A stretch of 64,000 bases of DNA from Vulcanimicrobiota bacterium. GTDB taxonomy: Bacteria; Vulcanimicrobiota; Vulcanimicrobiia; Vulcanimicrobiales; Vulcanimicrobiaceae. The stretch spans positions 1,085,762-1,149,761 of the forward strand of contig PLJL01000004.1 in the NCBI GenBank assembly GCA_003140215.1, in the 5' to 3' direction. Shown here piece after piece: positions 50,603-59,138 of the stretch (within the stretch, counting starts at the first letter, position 1; every line of letters starts with the position of its first letter). A program made the position numbers and the translations under genes. Under the pieces are notes generated by a model that saw only the letters and a list, made by a program, of their open reading frames with translations, was not told the origin of the DNA and made no database searches.

Positions 50603-53401
50603 ATGATCCGGCGTCTCACCCTGGCTCTTGGGATTCTGCTGCTCGGCACCGCCTCGTTCGCGACGGCGCGAAACGTCGGCACGGCCGGGGCGGCGCCGCA
50701 GTCTGCGTCGACCGTTCCGCCGGCGACGCCGGCGCCGGCGCCGACCGTGGGTGCGACGCCGCCGGCCGAGCCGTCGGCGCCGCCGCAAGGGCCGGTTCGC
50801 GGCGTCCCGAGCCCCGCCCCGAGCGGCGCCGCGGCGGCGTTTCCGTTCACTGCCGGAACGGTACCGTTGCAGTCCTATGCCAACTTCGTCAAGTCGGCGA
50901 CGCACCTCGACGGCGTCATCGACCTGGTGCGCAAGGATGACGAGCTGTACTTCGATCTGCGCCCGGAGAACTTCGACAAGACGTACATCGTGCTGCCGTC
51001 GATCGAGCGCGGCGTCGGCGGCGAGGCGTTCGCCGGCCGGGTGTACGAGCCGTTCGCGGTCACCTTCAAATTGGTCGGCAAGCGCGTTCTGTGGATCACG
51101 CCGAACATGCGCTACGTCGCCGACAAAGGCAGCGCGGCCGCCAACTCGCTGGCGATCAGCGTCGCCGACTCGGTGATCTTGTCGACCCCGATCGTCGCCG
51201 AAGACCCGGCGAAGCGTCACATCGTCGTCGCGCCGAGCTTGTTCCTGACCGACTTCGAAGGGATTGGCGCCGATCTCGGCCGCGGCGCCGCGCCGCCGTC
51301 CCTCCCGGGGCTACTGAGCTTCTCGATCCGCCCGTCGTTCTCGGTGGACGCTACGAAATCGTACTATCTCTCGACCAAAGCGTTCCCGCGCAACGACGAG
51401 ATCAGCGTGAACCTCGCCTTCAACGGGCCGCCCAACGCGCTGCCGACGGTTCCCGACGGCCGCGGCATCCCGATCGGCGTGCACTACAGCATCGTCTCAC
51501 CGCCCGAGCGCGACCCGAAGTTCGTGCCGCGGCTGGCCGATGACCGCATCGGCTACTTCATCACCGCGCGCAAGCGCTACGGTAACGATCGCGCCGCTTC
51601 GCCGTTCGAGCGCTTCATCGAGCGCTGGAACGTCGAGAACGGTCCGATCACGTTCTACCTGACCAACGAGATCCCGGCGCAGTACCGCGGAACCGTGCGG
51701 CGCGCGATCCTGGCCTGGAACGACGCCTTCGCGAAGGTCGGGCGGCCCAACGCGATCGTGGTGAAGGATCCGCCCACCGAGCCGGGCTGGGATCCCGACG
51801 ACGCACGCTACACGACGGTGCGTTGGATAACCTCGGATCAGCCCAACTTCAGCGCATACAGCCCGCACGTCAGCGATCCCGACACCGGCCAGATTATCCG
51901 CGCCGAAGTCGTGATCGACGGCGAGTCGCTGCGCTCGATCAAGCGCGGCTACATCGATCGCGTGCTGCCGGCGCAGCGGGCTCGCAACGCGTACTCGCTT
52001 CCGGGCGGCCGCTTCGACATGGCGGCGGCGCCGGGCGACGACGATACCGCGCCGGGCCTCGACGAGTGCAGCTTCGCGGAGGACTCGGTCGCGCAGGCGG
52101 CGCTGGGCTCGCTGCTGCTCGCCCAGAACCCGCGCGCGACCTCGGCCGACCGCGAGCGCTACGCGCAAGAGTGGCTGTACAGCACCGTGCTGCACGAGGT
52201 CGGGCACACGCTGGGCTTGCGCCACAATTTCCAAGGTTCGACGGCATTCAGCTTGGCACAGCTGCACGACCCGGCGTTCACCCGCGCCCACGGCACGACC
52301 GCGTCGGTCATGGACTACACTCCGTCGAACATCTCGGCGCCGGGCGAACGCCAAGCCGACTATTTCCCCAACCGGCTGGGCACCTACGACTATTGGGCGA
52401 TCGTTTACGGCTACCGCACCTTTCCCAACGTGCGCTCGTCCTCGGACGAGGCGGTCGCCCTCTCGCGCATCGCAGCGCGCTCGACCGAAGCCGGACATGC
52501 CTACGGCACCGATGAGGACGCGACCGCGATCTCGATCGATCCGCGCATTCAGCGATTCGATCTCTCCAACGATCCGCTGGCGTACGTCGACGAACAATTT
52601 CGCATCGACGACGAGGTCACGTCGCGCTTGATGCGCAGCTATCCCGGCGATGCGCGCTCGTTCCAAGACCTGCGCTCGGGGCTGGCCACCGTCCTCAACA
52701 ACCAGCTCAACAACGCCGACCTGGCCACCAAGTTCGTGGGCGGGATCTACACCTCGCGCGCGCATCGCGGACAGGCCGGGGCACCGCTGCCGTTCGTATC
52801 GATCCCGCGCGCCCAGCAGCGGCGCGCCTTCGACCTGATCGATCGCTGGGTGCTGTCGTCGCGCGCCTTCCGGTTCTCACCGCAGCTGCTCAACGCCGCG
52901 GCGCCGACGCGGTACGGGATTCACTGGGGCGCCAACGGCGTGCGGCGGAGCGATTTTCCGCTGCGCGAGGTCATCGCGGAGATCCAAGACGACGTCATCA
53001 TCGAGATGTTCTCGCCGGTCAACCTCGGCCGGGTCGCCGATCAAGAGCTCAAGGTCGCCAAACCCGGCGACACGATGACCCTCGCGGACCTGTTCCGCTG
53101 GACCAACGCCGCGGTGTACGACGACCTCGGCCGGCCGGTGATCGCCGCACCGCACCGCGAGCTTCAGCGCCGGTTCGCCGACCTGCAGATGGCGATCACC
53201 GCGTTGCCGTCGGCGTTCGCCGATCAGCTCGAGCTGCCGCGCGAAACCCAGGCGCTGGCGCGCTACCACCTCATGGGGCTGGCGGGCCGGCTCGACGCGG
53301 CGTTGCGGGCCGCGCGGGACGACGCGACGCGGGCCCATCTGGTCGACCTGCGCGTGCGCGTGCGAGGCTTGCTCGACGCGCGCAACGTACGCTCGATCTG
53401 A
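50603..53401 (+). CDS. Large secreted zinc metalloprotease (DUF5117/DUF4953-like)
   Basis: 932 residues with signal peptide and a Pro/Ala-rich N-terminal segment. The protease motif is VLHEVGHTLGLRHNFQGS (near residue 531), the extended HExxHxxGxxHN zinc site of metzincin-like enzymes, followed further on by a Met-turn-like SVMDYTPSN. The long N- and C-terminal domains match the DUF5117/zinc-dependent-metalloprotease family common in diderm bacteria. Exported; substrate unknown. Located between a peptide-binding protein and a Pro-rich lipoprotein. Confidence 0.9.
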   Translation: MIRRLTLALGILLLGTASFATARNVGTAGAAPQSASTVPPATPAPAPTVGATPPAEPSAPPQGPVRGVPSPAPSGAAAAFPFTAGTVPLQSYANFVKSATHLDGVIDLVRKDDELYFDLRPENFDKTYIVLPSIERGVGGEAFAGRVYEPFAVTFKLVGKRVLWITPNMRYVADKGSAAANSLAISVADSVILSTPIVAEDPAKRHIVVAPSLFLTDFEGIGADLGRGAAPPSLPGLLSFSIRPSFSVDATKSYYLSTKAFPRNDEISVNLAFNGPPNALPTVPDGRGIPIGVHYSIVSPPERDPKFVPRLADDRIGYFITARKRYGNDRAASPFERFIERWNVENGPITFYLTNEIPAQYRGTVRRAILAWNDAFAKVGRPNAIVVKDPPTEPGWDPDDARYTTVRWITSDQPNFSAYSPHVSDPDTGQIIRAEVVIDGESLRSIKRGYIDRVLPAQRARNAYSLPGGRFDMAAAPGDDDTAPGLDECSFAEDSVAQAALGSLLLAQNPRATSADRERYAQEWLYSTVLHEVGHTLGLRHNFQGSTAFSLAQLHDPAFTRAHGTTASVMDYTPSNISAPGERQADYFPNRLGTYDYWAIVYGYRTFPNVRSSSDEAVALSRIAARSTEAGHAYGTDEDATAISIDPRIQRFDLSNDPLAYVDEQFRIDDEVTSRLMRSYPGDARSFQDLRSGLATVLNNQLNNADLATKFVGGIYTSRAHRGQAGAPLPFVSIPRAQQRRAFDLIDRWVLSSRAFRFSPQLLNAAAPTRYGIHWGANGVRRSDFPLREVIAEIQDDVIIEMFSPVNLGRVADQELKVAKPGDTMTLADLFRWTNAAVYDDLGRPVIAAPHRELQRRFADLQMAITALPSAFADQLELPRETQALARYHLMGLAGRLDAALRAARDDATRAHLVDLRVRVRGLLDARNVRSI

Positions 53402-53487
53402 CGCCCCGTATCGGTAAGGGTACGGTTGTGACCCCGGGCACGCACCAAATTCTTTAGTAGCTCACACCAGTGCCCGATCATACGGGC

Positions 53488-54864
53488 ATGAAACGGACTT
53501 CAGCGCTTCTCAGCGGCGCCGTTCTTGGCGTCGCGATCTTAGCTGCATGCGGCGGCGGAGGCGGGACCGGATCGAGCCTTCCCGGCGCTCCCCCGCCACC
53601 GGGCGCGACCGCGACCCCGGCCGGATCGCCTCAGAGCTTCAGCGCCAGCGACGCCGTGGCGATCCCCACCGCCGCGCCGGGCGCGATCAGCGTCCCGGTG
53701 CCCTTGCCGTCGGATCCCAGCGGCGCCTCGGGGAACGTCTCCCTCCCGGCCAACGGAAACATCCCGCCGGATGCGACGATCGCGGCCACGTACTCGTCTT
53801 CGGACGCTTCGTTGCCGGCGCTCGCGCGCGGCCGCAGCTTGGCAAGTCTGCGCGGCGTTCACGATTCGAACCCCAGCTCGACGACGGTCATCGCCTATCT
53901 GCGTTTGCAGTTCTCGGCCGACGTCACGCTCCCGCAGGCGCCCGCGTTCACCTTTGTGGTGCCGGGGACGCTGCCGACGAACGGGGTCAGCTATTGGCTG
54001 GCCTTCATCGATCCGCTGCGCGCCGCGGCGAGCTGGCAGAAGGGCTTCGAGGGACCGGCCACGGTAACGGCGGCTCAGACCGCGTCCGGCAAGCCGGGCA
54101 CGCAACTCGCGTTCGCCTCGAACGGGCAACCGCTGTCGTTCGTCGCCAACCAGAGCTACTATTTCGCCGTCTACGCGGTGTCCGCGACCGCGGCGACGCC
54201 GACGCCGGTCCCCTCGAGCGTGCCGAGCAATCCGCCGCCCGAGACCAAGCCCGCTGCGGTGCTGGCATCCCCCGCCAACGTGCAGTTCACCGCGGTGACG
54301 GACCCGCCGGTGAGCGTCACGTTCTCCCAGTCGGGATTCACCGGCGGTTTCTCACTGCACGGCGATTGCACCGGGATCATCAACACCAGCGGCGCCAGCC
54401 CGACCTGGACGCTGACGCCGGTTGGTCAAGGACGTTGCGTCGTCGTCGGTCTGGGTGACCACGGCGCGACCGCGGTCGTTCACATCGGCGTCGTGACGCC
54501 GCTGGAAACGCCGCGGCCGTACGTCTCGCCGACGCCGTATCCGAGTGTCTCGCCGACGACGCACCCGACGACCGAGCCGTCGCATTCGCCGGAACCGACG
54601 ATCGCACCGACCACGCATCCGACGACGTATCCGACGACCTACCCGTCGCACTCGCCGGAGCCGACGAACGCGCCGACGACGGCGCCGTCCACCGAGCCGT
54701 CGCACTCGCCGAAACCGACTCCGACCCCCGGCCCGAGCGCGTCGCCGACTCCGTCGCCGACGACCTCGCACTCGCCGGAGCCGACTCCGACGCCCAGACC
54801 GAGCGCGACGCCGAGCCCGACCCCGAGCCCGACCCCGACGCCGGGCAGCAACCCGAACAGCTAG
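53488..54864 (+). CDS. Lipoprotein with Pro-rich C-terminal tail
   Basis: 458 residues; start ATG 53488 set by the lipobox (AILAACGGGGG). A middle region of beta-rich domains of unknown type is followed from about residue 350 by a Thr/Ser/Pro-rich tail with repeated SHSPEPT units, ending GSNPNS. Such tails form rigid stalks or may be glycosylated. The protein is probably attached to the outer membrane and extends outwards. No enzymatic motif was found. Confidence 0.82.
   Translation: MKRTSALLSGAVLGVAILAACGGGGGTGSSLPGAPPPPGATATPAGSPQSFSASDAVAIPTAAPGAISVPVPLPSDPSGASGNVSLPANGNIPPDATIAATYSSSDASLPALARGRSLASLRGVHDSNPSSTTVIAYLRLQFSADVTLPQAPAFTFVVPGTLPTNGVSYWLAFIDPLRAAASWQKGFEGPATVTAAQTASGKPGTQLAFASNGQPLSFVANQSYYFAVYAVSATAATPTPVPSSVPSNPPPETKPAAVLASPANVQFTAVTDPPVSVTFSQSGFTGGFSLHGDCTGIINTSGASPTWTLTPVGQGRCVVVGLGDHGATAVVHIGVVTPLETPRPYVSPTPYPSVSPTTHPTTEPSHSPEPTIAPTTHPTTYPTTYPSHSPEPTNAPTTAPSTEPSHSPKPTPTPGPSASPTPSPTTSHSPEPTPTPRPSATPSPTPSPTPTPGSNPNS
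54532..54861 (+). repeat. Low-complexity Ser/Thr/Pro repeat region
   Basis: Imperfect tandem repeats encoding SHSPEPT- and PTPTP-like units, with CCGACG, GAGCCG and CACTCGCCG recurring on the plus strand. Coding part of the lipoprotein above; not a CRISPR and not non-coding. Confidence 0.75.
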
Positions 54865-54890
54865 CCGCAGCATCGGGCTCGGAACCCCGC

Positions 54891-54922
54891 CGACAAGGTG
54901 GTGAGAAATCACCACCTTGTCG
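54891..54922 (+). terminator. Perfect 14-bp hairpin with GAAA loop
   Basis: CGACAAGGTGGTGA and TCACCACCTTGTCG form a perfect 14-bp stem with GAAA loop, 27 bases after the lipoprotein stop. No U-run follows. A rather clear terminator-like structure for a GC-rich genome; equally able to terminate antisense transcripts. Confidence 0.6.
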
Positions 54923-54934
54923 AACGTGGGTCCG

Positions 54935-55048
54935 ATGAAGGCGTTCCTGCGTCTCGTCGGCCTTGTCGCCGCGCTGCTCGGCGTTCCCGCGGCGTCGTCC
55001 GCGCTGGCCGAGCCTCGCGGCAACGCGCGCCCGACCGGGGTGGTATAA
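54935..55048 (+). CDS. Possible 37-residue secreted mini-protein
   Basis: A frame between the hairpin and folK: signal-peptide-like start (MKAFLRLVGLVAALLG, then VPAASSALA) and a remainder of 12 residues, EPRGNARPTGVV, before TAA. Third-codon-position GC is high, as in real genes here. No convincing ribosome-binding site was seen. It could be a true micro-peptide or a chance frame; its stop is eight bases before the FolK start. Confidence 0.35.
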   Translation: MKAFLRLVGLVAALLGVPAASSALAEPRGNARPTGVV

Positions 55049-55056
55049 GGCCAACG

Positions 55057-56538
55057 ATGCACACCGTGTACATCGGGCTGGGCTCGAATCTCGGAGACCG
55101 TCAGAGCACGATCCTCGCCGCGCTCCAGCGGCTACGGCGCGCGGCGCGCGTGGAGGCGGTGTCGTCGTACTACGAGACCGCGCCGGCCAACGGCGTCGCC
55201 GGCCCGAGCTTCTTGAACGCGGCGGCGCAGCTCTCGACCGAGCTCGAGCCCGTCGCCTTCGAGGCGTTCGTGCGCGGCGTCGAGACGGCGATCGGGCGCC
55301 AGACGCGGACGCCGCTCGACGCGCGCCCGATCGACATCGACATCCTGCTCGTCGACGATCTGAGCGCGGATTTCGGGCGCTTCGAGGTGCCGCACCCCTA
55401 CCTCGCCGTGCGGGCGTTCAACCTGATCCCGTTGGCCGAGATCGCCGGCGGAGTCGTCGAGCCGCACAGTGGCAAGACCATCGCGCAACTGGCGGCGGCG
55501 GTCGACGCGCGCTGGGTGCAGCGCAAAGCGCGGGCGGTACACTTCGCTGCCAACCGGCAGGAAGAAGAGCCCGAGGTGCGGCTCTCGCTCAACCGCGTCG
55601 GCGTCTCGTCGGTCAAGCACATGATTCGCACGCGCGTCGGCGGCGAAGAGCGCTCGTTCCTAGGCGATTTCACGATGGTCGCCGACCTCGCGCCCGACAA
55701 GGCCGGCCTGCACATGTCGCGCTTCTCCGAGTTGCTCGAGACGGCGACGCTCGACGTCCTGGCCCGCAGCGACAAACCGTCGCGCGTCGAAGACCTCACC
55801 GAGCGAATCGCACGCGAGATCGTGAAGTCGCAGGGCGCACTGCGGGCCGACGTGCGCTTGCGCGCCGAGTTCGGCCTGGAACGCTGGACGCCGGTGAGCG
55901 GCAAGCGTACCGAGGAAACGTACACGCTGATCGGGATCGCGCACGCCGACGCGAACGGCACGCGCCGCATCGTCGGCGTCGAGGCCGAGGGGATGACGGC
56001 CTGTCCGTGCGCGCAGTTGATGGTGCGCGAACACTCGATTCGCGAGCTGCAGGAAGCGGGCTTCAGCGCTGACGACGCGGTTCGCGCGGTCGACGCGCTT
56101 CCGGTCGCCACGCACAACCAACGCGGTCGCGGCGCGATCTACATCGGCACCCAGGCGCCGTTCGCGAACGACGTGCGCGCCGAGGATTTGGTCGAGCTGG
56201 TCGAATCGTCGATGTCGAGCGAAACCTACGATCTGCTCAAACGCCCCGACGAGTTCTTCATCGTCAACAAAGCCCATCACAACCCCAAGTTCGTCGAAGA
56301 CGTCGTACGCGGGATCCTCGCGCGCGCGCTCGACGTCTACGCCGACTTCCCCGACGGCACGTACATCGGAGCGACTCAGATCAACTACGAATCGATCCAC
56401 AAGCACGACGCGTTCGCGGAAGCGTTCGGCACGTTCGGCGAATTCCGCCGCGAGCTGCGCGACGGGACGCACGTCGACGTCAAGACCGACATCGCAACCT
56501 GGTTGGGGACCCGTCCCTCCCCGGTCGTGACGATCTAG
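55057..56538 (+). CDS. FolK-FolE2 fusion (HPPK plus GTP cyclohydrolase IB)
   Basis: 493 residues. N-terminal ~160 residues are FolK: GLGSNLGDRQ, RPIDIDILLVDD and VPHPYLAVRAFNLIPLAEI. The rest (~180-493) is FolE2/MptA-type GTP cyclohydrolase: MTACPCAQLM with the catalytic Cys, ATHNQRGRGAIYIG, and a QINYESIHKHDAF end. FolE2 makes dihydroneopterin triphosphate from GTP, FolK makes the diphosphate two steps later; joining them is unusual. ATG 55057 has AAGG seven bases upstream. No other folate genes are seen near. Confidence 0.9.
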   Translation: MHTVYIGLGSNLGDRQSTILAALQRLRRAARVEAVSSYYETAPANGVAGPSFLNAAAQLSTELEPVAFEAFVRGVETAIGRQTRTPLDARPIDIDILLVDDLSADFGRFEVPHPYLAVRAFNLIPLAEIAGGVVEPHSGKTIAQLAAAVDARWVQRKARAVHFAANRQEEEPEVRLSLNRVGVSSVKHMIRTRVGGEERSFLGDFTMVADLAPDKAGLHMSRFSELLETATLDVLARSDKPSRVEDLTERIAREIVKSQGALRADVRLRAEFGLERWTPVSGKRTEETYTLIGIAHADANGTRRIVGVEAEGMTACPCAQLMVREHSIRELQEAGFSADDAVRAVDALPVATHNQRGRGAIYIGTQAPFANDVRAEDLVELVESSMSSETYDLLKRPDEFFIVNKAHHNPKFVEDVVRGILARALDVYADFPDGTYIGATQINYESIHKHDAFAEAFGTFGEFRRELRDGTHVDVKTDIATWLGTRPSPVVTI

Positions 56539-56552
56539 CCGCGGCGACGGCC

Positions 56553-57284
56553 TTACATGCGGACGCCGAAGCCGGCGTACGGATCGGAGCGGATGAAGCG
56601 GTTCTCCTCCGAGAGCCCGCGTCCGTGTCGAACTTCGCTCCCGTAACCCAGGACGCCGAACAACCGCGAGTTCCCCCGCCGCAGCACGACGCCGCAATCG
56701 ATCTTGAAGATCCCGAATGCGGGCGTCATCGTTCGCGCCGGCGCGGTTTCCGTGACGTACGCGCCGGATGCCGCTGGATAGTAGAATGCCGAGACGAACG
56801 GCCGCATCCCGGGCGTGGTCGCGGCATGGAGCTCGAGCCCGGCGCCGGCGCCCGTCAAGACCGGATAGTGGTAATTCGTCCAGGTGCGAACGGCGCCGAT
56901 CCCGGCATAGAGCGGAAGGGCGCGCGAGATTCGCGTTTCGAGATGCGCTTCAAACGAGGAGTCGCGGGCGATGAACGGAGCGACGGTCCCGAACCCGCCC
57001 TCGAGGCGTGCATAGCGCGTGAGCGCGCCGGGGCCGCCGCTCTCGGTGAGGTACACATTGCGCCAGTACTGCAGCGTCACGGCGTAGTCGCGTCGCGCCA
57101 GGAGCAAGCGAACGCCGAGCGACTGCGGATACCCGTCACCGTCACTCGAGCGCTCGTTGTAGGTGTCGCCGAGCGGGCGGATCAGCTCGAGCGATGTCTG
57201 GGGCGGATCGGCACGGCACGGCACGCCGTCGCAAACGGCTGCCGCAAAAGCGGCGACCGCTGCGACGATTTTCGGTGAGACCAC
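56553..57284 (-). CDS. Beta-barrel-like secreted protein of unknown function
   Basis: 243 residues; a signal peptide with Cys residues (AAVCDGVPCRA) and a remainder of alternating beta-strands ending YAGFGVRM, like a small outer-membrane barrel. GTG 57284 starts one base after the stop of the propeller lipoprotein, so it is co-transcribed with it. Two Cys in the leader region are odd. No family recognised. Confidence 0.7.
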   Translation of the reverse strand: MVSPKIVAAVAAFAAAVCDGVPCRADPPQTSLELIRPLGDTYNERSSDGDGYPQSLGVRLLLARRDYAVTLQYWRNVYLTESGGPGALTRYARLEGGFGTVAPFIARDSSFEAHLETRISRALPLYAGIGAVRTWTNYHYPVLTGAGAGLELHAATTPGMRPFVSAFYYPAASGAYVTETAPARTMTPAFGIFKIDCGVVLRRGNSRLFGVLGYGSEVRHGRGLSEENRFIRSDPYAGFGVRM

Positions 57285-59138
57285 TCAGTCGCCGAACGTG
57301 ATGAATGTCGGTCCGCTCAGCAGCGTGTCCGGACCTTGGTACACGAACGCCGGGGTCGAGCCGGCGACGGTCGGATCGAAGATCGAGATGCTGTCATTGC
57401 CGAAGTTCGTGACGTAGACGTCGGTTGTCGGCGGCACTTGCAAAGGCGCCGCAGCCGGTTTGCGGATCGCGATCCCGTACGGCTGGTTCAGTCCGGTGTA
57501 GGTACGCGTCGGCACTGCGGCGCCGTTCGCGCCGGGCGCGTAGACCAGCACCGTGTTGCTGCCGAAGCTCGCGACGTAGAGGTTGTCGCTCCGGTCGAGC
57601 GCCAGACCCTTCGGCTGGTTGAGCCCGCTCGCGCCTGCCGTGATGGTGCGGATTGGAGCGACGTTGCCGTTGGCGCTGGGGGCGTACACGGTGATCGTGC
57701 TGTTGCCCGAGTTCGCGACGTACAGGTTGCCGGCACTGTCGTAGGCGACCCCGAACGGTTGCGCGAGAAGCGTGAGCGCCCCGGTGACCTGCCGTAGCAT
57801 CGCGCCGCCCGAACCGGGCGCGAAGGTGTCTACCGCGGCAAAGGCATTCCCGGCGCCGGCGCACGTCTGGCAGGCAACCGTGATGTTTCCGGCCGGATCG
57901 GGAGCGTTGCCGAAGCCTTGCACGAGGCCGCCGTCCGCGAAGTCCGGTGCCTCGTTGGGATTCACGAGACCCGGGCACACGACATGAAGCCCACCGCTGG
58001 CTGCATCGTAGCCTTCCATCGACGCCATCGCCGAGCCGGCGACGTACAGGATCCCGGCGTTGTCGAACGTCACGCCCTGCGGCACGTTCAGGCCCGTGCT
58101 CGCCCCGGCAAGCACGTGCAACGGCACCTCGTCCATCCCGTTCGCGACGGTCGGAAAGATCGTGCTGCCGAAATACGGGAAGTACGCCGTCACCGTGTTG
58201 CTCTTCGCGTTCGCCACGCTGATGTTGCGGGTGTTGAAGACGCCCGAGATGTTCGCGATTTGCAGCGGGTTGGTTCCGGTCGCGACGTTCGGAACGGTCG
58301 CGTTGATGCCGCGCGCGGTCCCCGGGACGACGATGATGCCCTGGTTAGCGGGGAGGGGATCGTTCACCGAGCCGCGCCGGCAGGCGATCCCGGTCGACGG
58401 GCTGTGGCCGTTGTAGCGGACCGTGACCGGCGTGCCGGGCGCCGTGATCGTCGAGGTCGAGAACGGGTCGAGGTCGACCTCCCCGAATGACGTGTCTTGG
58501 CTCAGCGTGATCGTGACCGGGTTTCCCTGCCCGTCGACGTACACGCCCGGGCCGATGATCGTGTTCCCGGCGGCGTCCTGGGCGTTGACGAGCACGTTGA
58601 TGAGCTGCGGGATCGCCTGGACCGCCGTACCTTGCACGTTGTTGTAGTTGAAGTCGACGCTAAGGTGCGTCACGACCCCGTTCATCGTCACCGCGAGCGG
58701 GTTCACCGCACCGGGCGCGATGGTCGCGCTCATCGACGCCGTCGAGAGCTTGTTGCCTAGGCCGCCGGGCTGGTCGAAGGCCGAGAAGCCGACCGTGACG
58801 GTTCCCCCGGTCAGGTCGGCGTTGACGACACACGTCAGCGGCGTGTTCCCGCTCGCCGGCACGCAGCCGGGCGAGGTGGGGGTGATGTTCGCGACCGTCA
58901 CCACCGAGCCGCCGGCCGAGATGACGAGGGATTTCGTCGATGCGCTCACGTAGCGGGGCCGGCGCACGTTGCTCGAGGTTTGCGCGGCGGACGGGACGCG
59001 GATCGTGATCTGCGCAGTCCCTTTCGCGTCGTTCTGCGGCGGCGCCGACCGTTGCGTGGGGACGGAAGAAGCACCACCACCACCGCCGCAAGCGGCGAGC
59101 GTGACGATCGCAGTGACGGCTAGCAGCCGGCGCGTCAT
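57285..59138 (-). CDS. NHL-type beta-propeller lipoprotein
   Basis: 617 residues; ATG 59138 then a lipobox TLAACGGGGG. The N-terminal half carries Ig-like beta-domains; the C-terminal half has NHL-type repeats of the form NLYVANSGNSTITVYAP, NLYVASFGSNTVLVYAP and VYVTNFGNDSISIFDP, i.e. a propeller. The start overlaps the stop of the next upstream gene (ATGA), so both are one operon. Such lipoproteins are thought to bind ligands outside the cell; function unknown. Confidence 0.88.
   Translation of the reverse strand: MTRRLLAVTAIVTLAACGGGGGASSVPTQRSAPPQNDAKGTAQITIRVPSAAQTSSNVRRPRYVSASTKSLVISAGGSVVTVANITPTSPGCVPASGNTPLTCVVNADLTGGTVTVGFSAFDQPGGLGNKLSTASMSATIAPGAVNPLAVTMNGVVTHLSVDFNYNNVQGTAVQAIPQLINVLVNAQDAAGNTIIGPGVYVDGQGNPVTITLSQDTSFGEVDLDPFSTSTITAPGTPVTVRYNGHSPSTGIACRRGSVNDPLPANQGIIVVPGTARGINATVPNVATGTNPLQIANISGVFNTRNISVANAKSNTVTAYFPYFGSTIFPTVANGMDEVPLHVLAGASTGLNVPQGVTFDNAGILYVAGSAMASMEGYDAASGGLHVVCPGLVNPNEAPDFADGGLVQGFGNAPDPAGNITVACQTCAGAGNAFAAVDTFAPGSGGAMLRQVTGALTLLAQPFGVAYDSAGNLYVANSGNSTITVYAPSANGNVAPIRTITAGASGLNQPKGLALDRSDNLYVASFGSNTVLVYAPGANGAAVPTRTYTGLNQPYGIAIRKPAAAPLQVPPTTDVYVTNFGNDSISIFDPTVAGSTPAFVYQGPDTLLSGPTFITFGD

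Noticed and set aside
54532..54861. Repeat pattern considered as CRISPR or tandem satellite
   Set aside because: Period is irregular and in frame; it encodes Ser/Thr/Pro-rich repeats of a lipoprotein.
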